A DNA stretch of 64,000 nucleotides from Rhizobium rhizogenes NBRC 13257 (lineage in GTDB: Bacteria > Pseudomonadota > Alphaproteobacteria > Rhizobiales > Rhizobiaceae). The translations under genes and the position numbers were made by a program. Location of the stretch: NCBI RefSeq assembly GCF_000696095.1, contig NZ_BAYX01000011.1:1-64000 (forward strand), in the 5' to 3' direction. Shown here one piece after another: positions 27,254 through 35,802 of this stretch. Numbering within the stretch: position 1 is the first letter of the stretch; every line of letters starts with the position of its first letter. The notes below the pieces were generated by a model, which worked only from the letters and a program-made list of their open reading frames with translations, was not told the DNA's origin and did not search any database.

Positions 27254-28417
27254 ATGCCGATATTGAACCGTGCCGCCGAGATGCAGGAAGAAGTCGCCGG
27301 CTGGCGCCGCCATTTGCATGAGACGCCGGAGTTGCTCTACGATGTCTATGAGACATCGAGCTTCGTCGCGGAGAAGTTGAAAGCATTCGGCTGCGACGTC
27401 GTGGAAACCGGCCTCGGCAAGACCGGCGTGGTCGGCATCATCAAGGGCAGGCATGGTGACGGGCCGACGATCGGCTTCCGCGCCGACATGGACGCGCTGC
27501 CGATCACCGAAACCAGCGGCAAACCATGGGCGTCGAAAGTGCCCGGCAAGGCGCATTCCTGCGGCCATGACGGTCACACAGCCATGCTTCTGGGGGCTGC
27601 CCAATATCTAGCGGAGACCCGCAATTTCAGAGGCTCGGTCGCTGTGATCTTTCAGCCGGCCGAAGAAGGCGGCGCTGGTGCCCTGGCCATGCTCGATGAC
27701 GGCATGATGGACAAGTTCAGCATCAGTGAAGTCTACGGCATGCACAATTCGCCCGGCATCCCGGTCGGCAGTTTTGCGATCCGCAAGGGGTCGCTTATGG
27801 CCGCTGCCGACAGTTTCGAAATCACGATCAACGGCAATGGCAGCCATGCCGCCGCGCCGCATCTCTCGATCGATCCGGTGCTGGCATCCGCCCATGTGGT
27901 GATTGCCCTGCAGTCGATTGTCTCGCGCGGAATGGATCCGCTGAAATCGCTGGTCATCTCGGTGACCACGACGCATGGCGGCACGGCCCATAACGTCATT
28001 CCGAGTTTTGTCACCCTGACGGGAACGGTGCGCACGCTTCTTCCCGAAACGCGCGACTTCGCCGAAAAGCGCCTCAAGGAAGTGGCGCAGGCGACCGCGA
28101 TGGCGCATGGCGCGACGGCGGACGTCAACTACCATCGCGGCTATCCGGTCACCGTCAATCACGACAACGAAACGGAATTCGCAATCGGCGTCGCGGGCTC
28201 GGTTGCGGGCACCTCCGCCATCGAGGCCAACACCGCGCCGCGCATGGGAGCGGAGGACTTCTCCTACATGCTGGAATCGCGCCCCGGCGCCTTCATCTTC
28301 ATTGGCAATGGCGACACCGCCGGCCTTCACCATCCGGCTTACGATTTCAACGACGACGTGCTGCCCTATGGCATCAGCTATTGGGTGACGATGGCCGAAA
28401 AAGCCCTCGCGGCATGA
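27254..28417 (+). CDS. M20 family amidohydrolase (hippurate hydrolase/aminoacylase type)
   Basis: A 387-residue zinc-dependent amidohydrolase of the HipO/AmhX branch. The motifs are RRHLHETPELLYDVYET, GFRADMDALPI, the metal site SCGHDGH (C103, H105), the catalytic pair EEGG (E137-E138) and YGMHNSPGIPVG. A late PRMGAEDFSYM segment is also typical. Such enzymes cleave N-acyl amino acids, including hippurate, indole-acetyl conjugates and acylated lysines. It is divergent from the second peptide importer, whose cargo it may hydrolyse. The exact acyl or amino part is not predictable. Confidence 0.9.
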   Translation: MPILNRAAEMQEEVAGWRRHLHETPELLYDVYETSSFVAEKLKAFGCDVVETGLGKTGVVGIIKGRHGDGPTIGFRADMDALPITETSGKPWASKVPGKAHSCGHDGHTAMLLGAAQYLAETRNFRGSVAVIFQPAEEGGAGALAMLDDGMMDKFSISEVYGMHNSPGIPVGSFAIRKGSLMAAADSFEITINGNGSHAAAPHLSIDPVLASAHVVIALQSIVSRGMDPLKSLVISVTTTHGGTAHNVIPSFVTLTGTVRTLLPETRDFAEKRLKEVAQATAMAHGATADVNYHRGYPVTVNHDNETEFAIGVAGSVAGTSAIEANTAPRMGAEDFSYMLESRPGAFIFIGNGDTAGLHHPAYDFNDDVLPYGISYWVTMAEKALAA

Positions 28418-28462
28418 TGCTGTAGCGCCGGCGGCGAAAGCACATCGGAAAGGCGAGCGCTA

Positions 28463-28834
28463 TCAGACTTGCGGCGCTTTCTCGAACAGTTGAACGAGAT
28501 GGCCGTCGGGATCGCGAAGGGTCAGTACGCGACCATGCGATCCCATATCGCGGAATTCCAGCACCTCCACGCCACTTGCGGCGAGCTTTTGCCTTCGGTC
28601 ATCCATGTCATCGATCTCGAAGACCGGAATGGCACCTGATGGGCTGCCTTGTAGTCCAGCGGGATATTCCTCGATCGCCCCAATGGCAAAATTCGTGCCG
28701 CCGGCGGTAAACTGTACCCAGCGGCTACCGTCGGCGAATTTTACCTCCAGCCCCAATAGGTGCTCGTAGAAATCCCTGGTCGCCGCGACATCTCCTGCGA
28801 CCAGCCATGTATTCTGCAGACGTTTTACAGGCAT
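28463..28834 (-). CDS. VOC family (glyoxalase/dioxygenase-like) protein
   Basis: A 123-residue single-domain vicinal oxygen chelate protein. It begins KRLQNTWLVAGDVAATRDFYEHLLGLEV and ends VLTLRDPDGHLVQLFEKAP, the usual two halves. Metal ligands are not complete: the first-position histidine is replaced (NTWLVAG), so it may bind rather than transform its ligand. GGGAGGGACG precedes the ATG at 28834. It is the last gene of a minus-strand unit with an SDR enzyme, a flavin reductase and a Liv importer. Confidence 0.82.
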   Translation of the reverse strand: MPVKRLQNTWLVAGDVAATRDFYEHLLGLEVKFADGSRWVQFTAGGTNFAIGAIEEYPAGLQGSPSGAIPVFEIDDMDDRRQKLAASGVEVLEFRDMGSHGRVLTLRDPDGHLVQLFEKAPQV

Positions 28835-28847
28835 CGTCCCTCCCGCT

Positions 28848-29603
28848 TCAGTAGACTGTCCAGCCTGCATCGGCGACAATGCAGGCTCCGTTGATATAGG
28901 CGGCATCTTCCGAGGCCAGAAACACGGCGACGGGCGCGATGTCGTCCCCCGTCGCCTGCCGCGGCCGGGTCGGCAACCCCTTCTTTCTCAGCTCCCATCC
29001 CGATGGAGACGGTTCGCTGCCCGATGCAATATTGGTTTTCACCGACCCCGGCGCAATGCCGTTGCAGCGTATGCCGCGATCGCCATAGGCCGCTGCCACC
29101 GAACGGGTAAGGCCAAGAACGCCGTGTTTCGTGGCCGTATAGGCAAATCCTGCCCTTCCCCCTTGGAAACTTGCGATGGAGCAGGTGTTGACGAAGATGC
29201 CGGCGCCACGCTGTAACATGCCTGACAGCGCGGCACGGGTGACCAGGAACGGGCCGGTAAGGTTGACATCAAGCACATGCTGCCAAAGAGCATCGTCAGT
29301 TTCGTCGACGGGCGCCATGCGGTCGAGCACGCCGGCATTGTTGCAAATCACCTCGGGCGGACCGAAACGGGCTTCCACCGCCGCCAGCATGCCGGCAATC
29401 GGTTCCGGTTTGCTGACATCCGCAACGTGGGTTGCAAAGCTTTCCGGTGCGTCGATGATCGCCGCCGTCTCCTCCAGCCTTTCGGCGCAGAGATCGGCGG
29501 CGAAGACCCGGGCGCCAGCCGTCACGAAGGCCTGTGCCATTGCCCGGCCAATGCCGGACCCGGCGCCGGTGATGATTGCCACTTTCCCATCCAGACGCGT
29601 CAT
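28848..29603 (-). CDS. SDR family oxidoreductase
   Basis: A 251-residue classical short-chain dehydrogenase. It has the NAD(P) turn ITGAGSGIGRAMA, an acidic residue after strand 2 (FAADLC) favouring NAD, CNNAGVLD, and the catalytic S-Y-K set (NTCSIAS, YTATK). The ending INGACIVADAGWTVY is typical. GGGAGCTTGACCTC precedes ATG 29603. It would oxidise an alcohol or reduce a ketone made by the nearby flavin monooxygenases. It sits 13 bases before the VOC gene and 30 after the flavin reductase gene. Confidence 0.9.
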   Translation of the reverse strand: MTRLDGKVAIITGAGSGIGRAMAQAFVTAGARVFAADLCAERLEETAAIIDAPESFATHVADVSKPEPIAGMLAAVEARFGPPEVICNNAGVLDRMAPVDETDDALWQHVLDVNLTGPFLVTRAALSGMLQRGAGIFVNTCSIASFQGGRAGFAYTATKHGVLGLTRSVAAAYGDRGIRCNGIAPGSVKTNIASGSEPSPSGWELRKKGLPTRPRQATGDDIAPVAVFLASEDAAYINGACIVADAGWTVY

Positions 29604-29633
29604 GAGGTCAAGCTCCCTATTCAATTTAATCGA

Positions 29634-30158
29634 TCATGCGCCGTAAAAACTGCCGGCGCGATAGATCAGTCCGGGGCGGCCGGGCTGCACGCGCGCGGCA
29701 ACCACCGAGCCGATGAAAATGGTGTGGCTACCCCAATCGAGAGTTCCGGCCGTGCGGCAATCGAAGACCGCAAGCGCATCGGCAAGCGCCGGTGCGCCGG
29801 TCCGCATGTTATGCCAATCGCCGAGATCGAAGCGTCTTTCGCCACGAATTCCGTCGCGTCCGGCAAAGCGGCTGGCGACCTCGCTTTGTTCGGCCGCCAG
29901 CACATTGACGCAGAAGAAGCCGCTCTCGCAGATCGCCTTGTACCCGTCGGAACTGCGATTGATGCAGGCAAGCAGCGTCGACGGTTCGGCGGAAAGCGAA
30001 CAGACGGCGGTTGCCGTCAAACCACGCTTTCCGTCCTTCGAAAGCGTGGTGACGACGGTGACGCCGGCGGCGAATTCGCGCATGGCGGCACGAAAATCGT
30101 CCGCGGCCACGGGCGGGTCGATACAGCTATTTGCCGCCGATCCGAATGACATGTTCAT
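29634..30158 (-). CDS. Flavin reductase domain protein (two-component monooxygenase reductase)
   Basis: A 174-residue FMN-binding split-barrel protein of the flavin reductase family (HpaC/DszD/NtaB-like). Characteristic parts are FRAAMREFAAGVTVVTT, GLTATAVCSLSAEPSTLLACIN and FCVNVLAAEQ, followed by GSHTIFIGSVVAAR. These enzymes use NAD(P)H to supply free reduced flavin to a partner monooxygenase. Two luciferase-like monooxygenase genes lie in the same locus and are the obvious partners. The ATG at 30158 overlaps the livF stop; an ATG six bases later is also possible. Confidence 0.9.
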   Translation of the reverse strand: MNMSFGSAANSCIDPPVAADDFRAAMREFAAGVTVVTTLSKDGKRGLTATAVCSLSAEPSTLLACINRSSDGYKAICESGFFCVNVLAAEQSEVASRFAGRDGIRGERRFDLGDWHNMRTGAPALADALAVFDCRTAGTLDWGSHTIFIGSVVAARVQPGRPGLIYRAGSFYGA

Positions 30159-30871
30159 TTCTCCTCTCCCAAATAGGCACTGCGCACGCGGGAATGGTTG
30201 AGCAGCTCCTCACCCGAACCCGAAAGCGTAACCTCGCCGGTCTCCAGCACGAAGGCATGATCGGCAATCTCGAGCGCACGGTAAGCATTCTGTTCCACCA
30301 GCAGCACCGTCACACCCTGGCGATTGATGCTCTGCACCGCATCCAGAACGGTATCGACGATCTGCGGCGCAAGGCCCATCGTCGGCTCGTCCAGCAGCAG
30401 CACGCCGGGCTTGGTCATCATGGCGCGTCCCATCGCAACCATCTGCTGTTCCCCACCCGACAGCGTGCCGGCAATCTGACGCCGCCGCTCGGCAAGGCGC
30501 GGGAAGAGCTCGAGTATTTCGTCCAGATCCTGCTTGCGTCCCGTCTTGTCCTTGCGTGCGAAGCCGCCGATCTCAAGATTTTCAAACACCGTCATGCGCC
30601 CAAAGAGGCGGCGCCCTTCCGGGACCTGCGCAAGACCTTCGCGCACCCGCAAATGCGGCGGGAGTGCCGTGATGTCCTCCCCGTCGAGGAATACGGAGCC
30701 GGATCGCACATCCCGCAAGCCGCAAAGCGCATTGAGGATCGTGGTCTTGCCGGCGCCGTTCGCGCCGACGATGGTGGCGATGGTGCCGGCTGCGACCCGG
30801 AAGCTCGCATCGCGCACGGCAGCGATCTCACCATAAGCGACAGTCAGGTTTCTGACTTCGAGGGATTTCAT
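30155..30871 (-). CDS. livF: Branched-chain-type ABC transporter ATP-binding protein LivF
   Basis: A 238-residue ATPase of the LivF group: Walker A GANGAGKTT, LSGGEQQMVAMGRAMM, Walker B LLLDEPTMGLAP and VLLVEQNA. The short length and MKSLEVRNLTVAYGEIAAVRD start are typical. It overlaps livG and the flavin reductase gene by four bases on either side. It works with LivG, LivH and LivM in an importer of the branched-chain amino acid class; that class also takes up amides, urea and aromatic acids, so leucine need not be the substrate. Confidence 0.92.
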   Translation of the reverse strand: MKSLEVRNLTVAYGEIAAVRDASFRVAAGTIATIVGANGAGKTTILNALCGLRDVRSGSVFLDGEDITALPPHLRVREGLAQVPEGRRLFGRMTVFENLEIGGFARKDKTGRKQDLDEILELFPRLAERRRQIAGTLSGGEQQMVAMGRAMMTKPGVLLLDEPTMGLAPQIVDTVLDAVQSINRQGVTVLLVEQNAYRALEIADHAFVLETGEVTLSGSGEELLNHSRVRSAYLGEEK

Positions 30872-31683
30872 TCGACGGCCACCTTCCTGTCCGCTTGCGG
30901 CGCCCGGACGCGGCGACTGCCGAGATAGGCTGATATCACCCGCTCGTCCGCCTGGATTTCCGATGGCGTCCCTTCCATCAGCACTGTGCCGCGATCGACG
31001 ACGGTGATGCGCTCGGCAACCGCCATCACCACCTTCATGTGATGCTCGATCAGGATGACGGTAATACCGAGCCGGCTCCGGATTCGCTCGATAAGCTCCA
31101 CGAGGGCCACACCTTCCGACGGGTTCATGCCCGCCGCCGGCTCATCGAGCATCAGAAGCCGTGGACCGGCAACGATCGCCCGGGCAATTTCCAGCCGCCG
31201 CTGGTCGCCATAGGAGAGATGCCGGGCAAGCTCGTTCGCCCTGTTTTCAATGCCCGTGAAGGAGAGGATTTCATGGGCCTTCTCTCTCGCCTCGCGTTCT
31301 TCCCTCCGATATCGCGGCGTGCCGACAACGGCCTGCCATATCGGGCAGGACAACCGGCGATGCAGCCCAACCAGAACATTGTCCACCGCCGTCATATCCG
31401 GAAACAACCGGACGTTCTGATAGGTACGGGCAATGCCGTATCGCGCCACGCGATGAGCAGGAAGACCATCGATCCGCTCGCCGGCAAGATGGATGGTCCC
31501 GGCGGTGGGTTTGACGAAGGCGGTGATGCAGTTGAATAACGAAGTCTTGCCCGCGCCGTTTGGCCCGATGATGGCATGGATGCTGCCGGCGGCAATGCTC
31601 AGATGAACGTTGTTGACCGCGTGCAGGCCGCCGAAGCTTTTATAGAGGCCGTCGACTTCCAGAAGCTTATCCACGTCAGCCAT
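30868..31683 (-). CDS. livG: Branched-chain-type ABC transporter ATP-binding protein LivG
   Basis: A 271-residue ATPase of the LivG group, with Walker A GPNGAGKTSLFNC, the LivG-specific ARTYQNVRLFPDMT, LSYGDQRRLEIARAI, and Walker B LLMLDEPAAGMNP. The ATG at 31683 follows AAAGGGGGCCGCCC and overlaps the end of livM by eight bases; the reading from 31743 lies inside livM. It is paired with LivF. Confidence 0.92.
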   Translation of the reverse strand: MADVDKLLEVDGLYKSFGGLHAVNNVHLSIAAGSIHAIIGPNGAGKTSLFNCITAFVKPTAGTIHLAGERIDGLPAHRVARYGIARTYQNVRLFPDMTAVDNVLVGLHRRLSCPIWQAVVGTPRYRREEREAREKAHEILSFTGIENRANELARHLSYGDQRRLEIARAIVAGPRLLMLDEPAAGMNPSEGVALVELIERIRSRLGITVILIEHHMKVVMAVAERITVVDRGTVLMEGTPSEIQADERVISAYLGSRRVRAPQADRKVAVE

Positions 31684-33346
31684 GGGCGGCCCCCTTTCTG
31701 GCGGAAGCAACCTTAACCGGCCACAGCCCCTCGGCACGGACATGCATCATCACAACGAGCGCCAGACCATAGAAGAGATAGCGGAATTCGCCGAACTCAC
31801 GCAGAAGTTCCGGCAGGCCGATCAAGACGGCCGCGCCCACCAGAACGCCGGGCAGGCTGCCGAGCCCGCCGATGACGAGGATCGCCAGCACATTGATCGA
31901 TACCAGAAGCTGGAACGAAGACGGGAAGACCGAACCGATCAGCACAGCGAAGACGGCGCCGGCTGCCCCTGCAAAAGCGGCCCCTACCGTATAGGCGACC
32001 AGTTTCGAAGCGACCGGATCGATCCCGAGTGCCTGCGCGACATCCTCATCCTCGCGTAGGGCGAGCCAGGCCCTGCCGATGCGCGAGCGCTGAAGCCGCC
32101 AGGAAATGAAGGCGACCACGGCGGCAAGCGCCAGCGCCAGGTAATAGAGCTCGGTGGGTTGGTTCAGCACGATGTCACCGAGCATGGGCCGCTTGATGCC
32201 GATCACGCCTTGCGAACCGCCAAGGATCGGCGCCAGGGCGTCCGAGAGAACGAGAACCCGGACGATTTCGCCAAGGCCGAGGGTGGCCATGGCCAGATAG
32301 TCGCCGCGCACGCGCAGCACCGGCAGACCGAATAGGAAGCCGGCCGTGGCGGCCAAGCCGATCGCAATCGGCATGGCCAGCCAGAAGGAGATGTCGGCGA
32401 TCGCCAGCGGTCCGTCGGAGCAGAGCAGTGCGATCGTATAGGCACCGACCGCAAAGAAGGCGACGAAGCCAAGATCGACAAGGCCGGCAAGCCCGAGTTC
32501 GATGTTGAGCCCCATGCCCATCAGCATGTAAAGCGCGACCAGCATGGCGATCTGCGCCACGAAATCGCTGGTGATCATCGGCAGCAGCAGAACCGCGACC
32601 AGGAGTGCCGCAAGCCCAAGCCGCGATTGGCCGTTGCGCGGAGACGCTGGCCGCAAGGACCTCATGTAGGACATCAGCGCGGCAGCTACGATGAGGACGC
32701 CGCAGGCCAGCGGATTGAGCCCCATGGATCCGAATGCCGCGCGAGCAAGCGAGACGCCGCCCGGAAGATTTTGTATCGTCGCGACGAGAACGTCGCGAAA
32801 CAGTCCAGCGATAAGCGCCGTTGCAAGGCCCGTCAGGATTGCGCGGCGCAGGTTTCTACCCTGTTGAGCTAGTCCTGCTCCGGCAAGGGCGAAGACCAGA
32901 GCGCCCGCCAGAATGGCGGCGAAGGACTGCCACGATGCCCTCGCGAAACCGAAGCTCATGGCATTCAACAGCATAGGACTAGCAGCCACCAGGATCGTGC
33001 GGATATTGGTCGTCGCGACCAGGGCCAGCATGAGAATGAGGCAAATGGCGGCGATGAGACCGGCGACTGCGCCCCAGGCAAATTTGGGCGCTTTGGATAG
33101 GCCGATTTCGTCCGCGGCCCTCGCGCCGCAATAGCCGGCGACGCATGCCGTGACCGCGAGCACGATCTGCGAGAGGGTGAGCGTGTCTTCGACGATGAAG
33201 CGCTTGTCCATGAGGACATAGGCGCCGATCAGCGCGAAAGCCACGGCCGAAAGACCGGCGAGCACACCGATGCGCAAGGCTTCTCGCGCCGCGCTCCGGC
33301 GTTTGCGCACAAGCCTGTAGGATGAAGTGACGACGTTGAAGGACAT
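31676..33346 (-). CDS. livM: Branched-chain-type ABC transporter permease LivM with long N-terminal membrane extension
   Basis: A 556-residue permease. The C-terminal part (about 240-540) is a normal LivM: GMGLNIELGLAGLVDLGFVAFFAVGAY, LRVRGDYLAMATLGLGEIVRV and the coupling segment GRAWLALREDEDVAQALGIDP. The first 230 residues carry about six extra hydrophobic segments, for example IGVLAGLSAVAFALIGAYVL and LTGLATALIAGLFRDVLVA. The usual length is about 300-430. The start is ATG 33346, immediately after livH on the same strand. Extended LivM proteins are known in alphaproteobacteria; the role of the extra segment is unclear. Confidence 0.9.
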   Translation of the reverse strand: MSFNVVTSSYRLVRKRRSAAREALRIGVLAGLSAVAFALIGAYVLMDKRFIVEDTLTLSQIVLAVTACVAGYCGARAADEIGLSKAPKFAWGAVAGLIAAICLILMLALVATTNIRTILVAASPMLLNAMSFGFARASWQSFAAILAGALVFALAGAGLAQQGRNLRRAILTGLATALIAGLFRDVLVATIQNLPGGVSLARAAFGSMGLNPLACGVLIVAAALMSYMRSLRPASPRNGQSRLGLAALLVAVLLLPMITSDFVAQIAMLVALYMLMGMGLNIELGLAGLVDLGFVAFFAVGAYTIALLCSDGPLAIADISFWLAMPIAIGLAATAGFLFGLPVLRVRGDYLAMATLGLGEIVRVLVLSDALAPILGGSQGVIGIKRPMLGDIVLNQPTELYYLALALAAVVAFISWRLQRSRIGRAWLALREDEDVAQALGIDPVASKLVAYTVGAAFAGAAGAVFAVLIGSVFPSSFQLLVSINVLAILVIGGLGSLPGVLVGAAVLIGLPELLREFGEFRYLFYGLALVVMMHVRAEGLWPVKVASARKGAAHG

Positions 33347-33349
33347 GGG

Positions 33350-34447
33350 TCAGGCCCTCTTCGCGGCAAGCCGCTCGCCAAGCAGGCCCTGCGGCCTGAA
33401 GATGAGAATGAGCACCAGCATGCCGTAGCCGATCACATCCTTGAGCTGGTAAGGCGCGGGCAGGCCGTATCCTTCCAGCAGGAGCGCCGGCCCGAGCGCC
33501 TCGGCAAGCCCGAGAACCAGGCCGCCGAGCATGGCGCCGCCAAGATTGCCGATACCGCCGAGGATCGCGGCCGCAAAGCCCTTGATGCCGAGCGAAAAGC
33601 CGATGAAGACGGTGATCTGCTTGAAGACCAGCGCGTAGAGAACGCCGGCAACACCGGCCATCGCACCGCCGATCGCAAAAGTGAAGACGATGGTGCGGGA
33701 GACATCGATCCCGACCAGGGCCGCCGCGTCGCGATCTTCGGAAACCGCGCGCATCGCCTTGCCGAGGGGAGTGAGGCGAACCACGGCGGCCAGGCCGGCG
33801 AGCGCGATCGCCGCAAAGACAAACGCAACGATCTGCGGAATGGGGATGACGAGGCCGGCAAGGTTGACCGTTCCCTCCATCCAGCCAAAGGACGGATAGG
33901 CGCGATTGCGGGTGCCGAACAATCCACGGGCACCATATTGCAGCACGAAGGACAGGCCGATCGCGCAGATCAGCGGCGCGAGCGAGCGGACGTGCAGAAA
34001 CGGCCGGTAGGCAATACGCTCGATGGTCATGGACACCGCCGCCCCGGTTCCCATGGCGACCGCCAGCACGATGGGCAGCGCCAAAAGCGGCGCGGCACTG
34101 GTCAGGCCGGCATCTGCCAGCGCCAGCGCCGCGAACAGACCGGCAAAGGAACCGATCATCATCACATCGCCATGCGCGAAGTTGATCATCCTCAGTATCC
34201 CGTAGACCATGGTGTAGCCGAGCGCGATCAGGGCGTAGACACTACCGATCGTCAGCCCGAAGACCACGAAAGAGACGAAATTGGTGAGAGAGTAGGTGCC
34301 GGCGGTCACTCCGCCGGCAAGCCCCACCAAGACGACCACCGCCACTGCAATACGGATGGCGAGCATGAGATGATCGACCCAAATCGATCTGCGCAGCCAT
34401 TCCGATATCCCGTCGCTGATCGTCACGGAGACGGCGCGCGCGTTCAT
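33350..34447 (-). CDS. livH: Branched-chain-type ABC transporter permease LivH
   Basis: A 365-residue permease with LivH motifs: GLTIGSVYALIALGYTMVYG, LRMINFAHGDVMMIGSF, and the coupling segment TPLGKAMRAVSEDRDAAALVG. The end is IFRPQGLLGERLAAKRA. It is about 70 residues longer at the N-terminus than the usual LivH, with one extra hydrophobic segment (MLAIRIAVAVVVLVGLAGGV). ATG 34447 overlaps the stop of the binding-protein gene (ATGA), so the two are coupled, with no hairpin between them. Confidence 0.92.
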   Translation of the reverse strand: MNARAVSVTISDGISEWLRRSIWVDHLMLAIRIAVAVVVLVGLAGGVTAGTYSLTNFVSFVVFGLTIGSVYALIALGYTMVYGILRMINFAHGDVMMIGSFAGLFAALALADAGLTSAAPLLALPIVLAVAMGTGAAVSMTIERIAYRPFLHVRSLAPLICAIGLSFVLQYGARGLFGTRNRAYPSFGWMEGTVNLAGLVIPIPQIVAFVFAAIALAGLAAVVRLTPLGKAMRAVSEDRDAAALVGIDVSRTIVFTFAIGGAMAGVAGVLYALVFKQITVFIGFSLGIKGFAAAILGGIGNLGGAMLGGLVLGLAEALGPALLLEGYGLPAPYQLKDVIGYGMLVLILIFRPQGLLGERLAAKRA

Positions 34448-35685
34448 GGGTAGATCCGCTTGGGGTTTTCGCCGGGCGCGAAGGATGAGGCATCGTCGCT
34501 GACGAATTGCCACACAGCATAGGTTGCAGCGCTGCAATCGCCATAGGCATTGCATGAGAGCATACCGGTCAGCCCAGGCACGTTCTTCGAGGCCATCATG
34601 GCGTCGTGCAGAGCCTTGCGGCCGATGTAGAGATTGCCCTCAGCATCGGTTTTCGCCGCCGTCTTGATCGCATCCAGCGTCAGCAGCGTGGCGTCATAAC
34701 CATAGGCGCTGAAACCGCCGGTGGGCGCTTCGCCATACTCATCCTTGAACTTCTTCACGAAGACCGGAAACCGTTCCGAGAAGAGTTCGGTCGACGGTCC
34801 CACAAGACGAAAGCCGACAATATCCTTGCCCGCCGCCTCGATAACATTGGCGCTGAAGACGCCTTCGCCGCCGATCACCGTCGTCTTGGCAAGATCCGGC
34901 ACTTCCGGAAGCTGGCGCAGAATGAAGCCGATGCTAGAGGTAAAGACTGGGGTGAAGATCAGGTCAGGCTTCTTGGTAGAGATGCGCGTCAGCACCGGAC
35001 GCATGTCGGTATCGGTCGGGGAGATCGCTTCGCTGGCGACGACGATACCGCCCTTGGCGGTGAAATCCTTCTCGAAAGCCCTCACCAGCTGTTCGGTATA
35101 AGGGCTGCCGTCATGGATCGTGGCGACCGTCTTCAAACCGAGCTTCGAGACGGCGTAATCGACAGTGAAGGAGGCGCTCAGAAGGTCGTTCGGCACGACG
35201 CGCAGGAAACCCTTGAACTCGGCCGGGCGATCCGCCGCGGTCAATGCCGGAGCGGTCGCACCGATGCCGACGCTCGGGATCCCGGCATTGGCGAGGATTG
35301 GAAGGCCGGCTCGCGCGCCGCTCGAGCAGGTCGGGCCGACAACGGCGATAATCTGCTTGTTGCCGGCAAGCTTGGTGGCGGCGGTCTGCCCGCCCTCGGC
35401 GGTGCATTGGGCGTCTTCACCGAGAAGCTTCACCGGGAAATCCAGCACCTTGCCGCCCTGATCCGCGATGGCGATTTCCGCCCCGCGCAATTCGTCGATA
35501 CCCTGGTTGGTGTCGCCGCCCGATTGCGAGGTGTAGCCGCCAATCAGGATGGGATCTCCCTTGGCGATTTTCACGACGCCGATATCGTCGGTCACGGGAC
35601 CCAGCGTTTCGGCGGAAGATGAAGATACAATGGTCGTCATGAGCAGTGTCGTAAGCGACACCACTGCTGCGAATTCTTTCAACAT
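34444..35685 (-). CDS. Branched-chain-type ABC transporter substrate-binding protein
   Basis: A 413-residue periplasmic binding protein of the LivJ/K (type I fold) family. A signal peptide (FAAVVSLTTLLMTTIVSSSSA) is followed by PILIGGYTSQSGGDTNQGIDELRGAEIAI, AVVGPTCSSGARAGLPI and GYDATLLTLDAIKTAA. AGAGGGAAACGAC precedes ATG 35685. It heads the livKHMGF-type operon, which continues into a flavin reductase, an SDR and a VOC gene. The neighbours suggest an oxidisable organic ligand rather than an amino acid. Confidence 0.92.
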   Translation of the reverse strand: MLKEFAAVVSLTTLLMTTIVSSSSAETLGPVTDDIGVVKIAKGDPILIGGYTSQSGGDTNQGIDELRGAEIAIADQGGKVLDFPVKLLGEDAQCTAEGGQTAATKLAGNKQIIAVVGPTCSSGARAGLPILANAGIPSVGIGATAPALTAADRPAEFKGFLRVVPNDLLSASFTVDYAVSKLGLKTVATIHDGSPYTEQLVRAFEKDFTAKGGIVVASEAISPTDTDMRPVLTRISTKKPDLIFTPVFTSSIGFILRQLPEVPDLAKTTVIGGEGVFSANVIEAAGKDIVGFRLVGPSTELFSERFPVFVKKFKDEYGEAPTGGFSAYGYDATLLTLDAIKTAAKTDAEGNLYIGRKALHDAMMASKNVPGLTGMLSCNAYGDCSAATYAVWQFVSDDASSFAPGENPKRIYP

Positions 35686-35802
35686 GTCGTTTCCCTCTGG
35701 TTCGATTGTCCCCGTGAGCGTCGTTGCGTTCACGTCATCTGCTGAAATTCCCTGTCTGTCCTTCCGAGGCGTTTCCTTCCCTATGCAGTCTATAGTCGGC
35801 TT

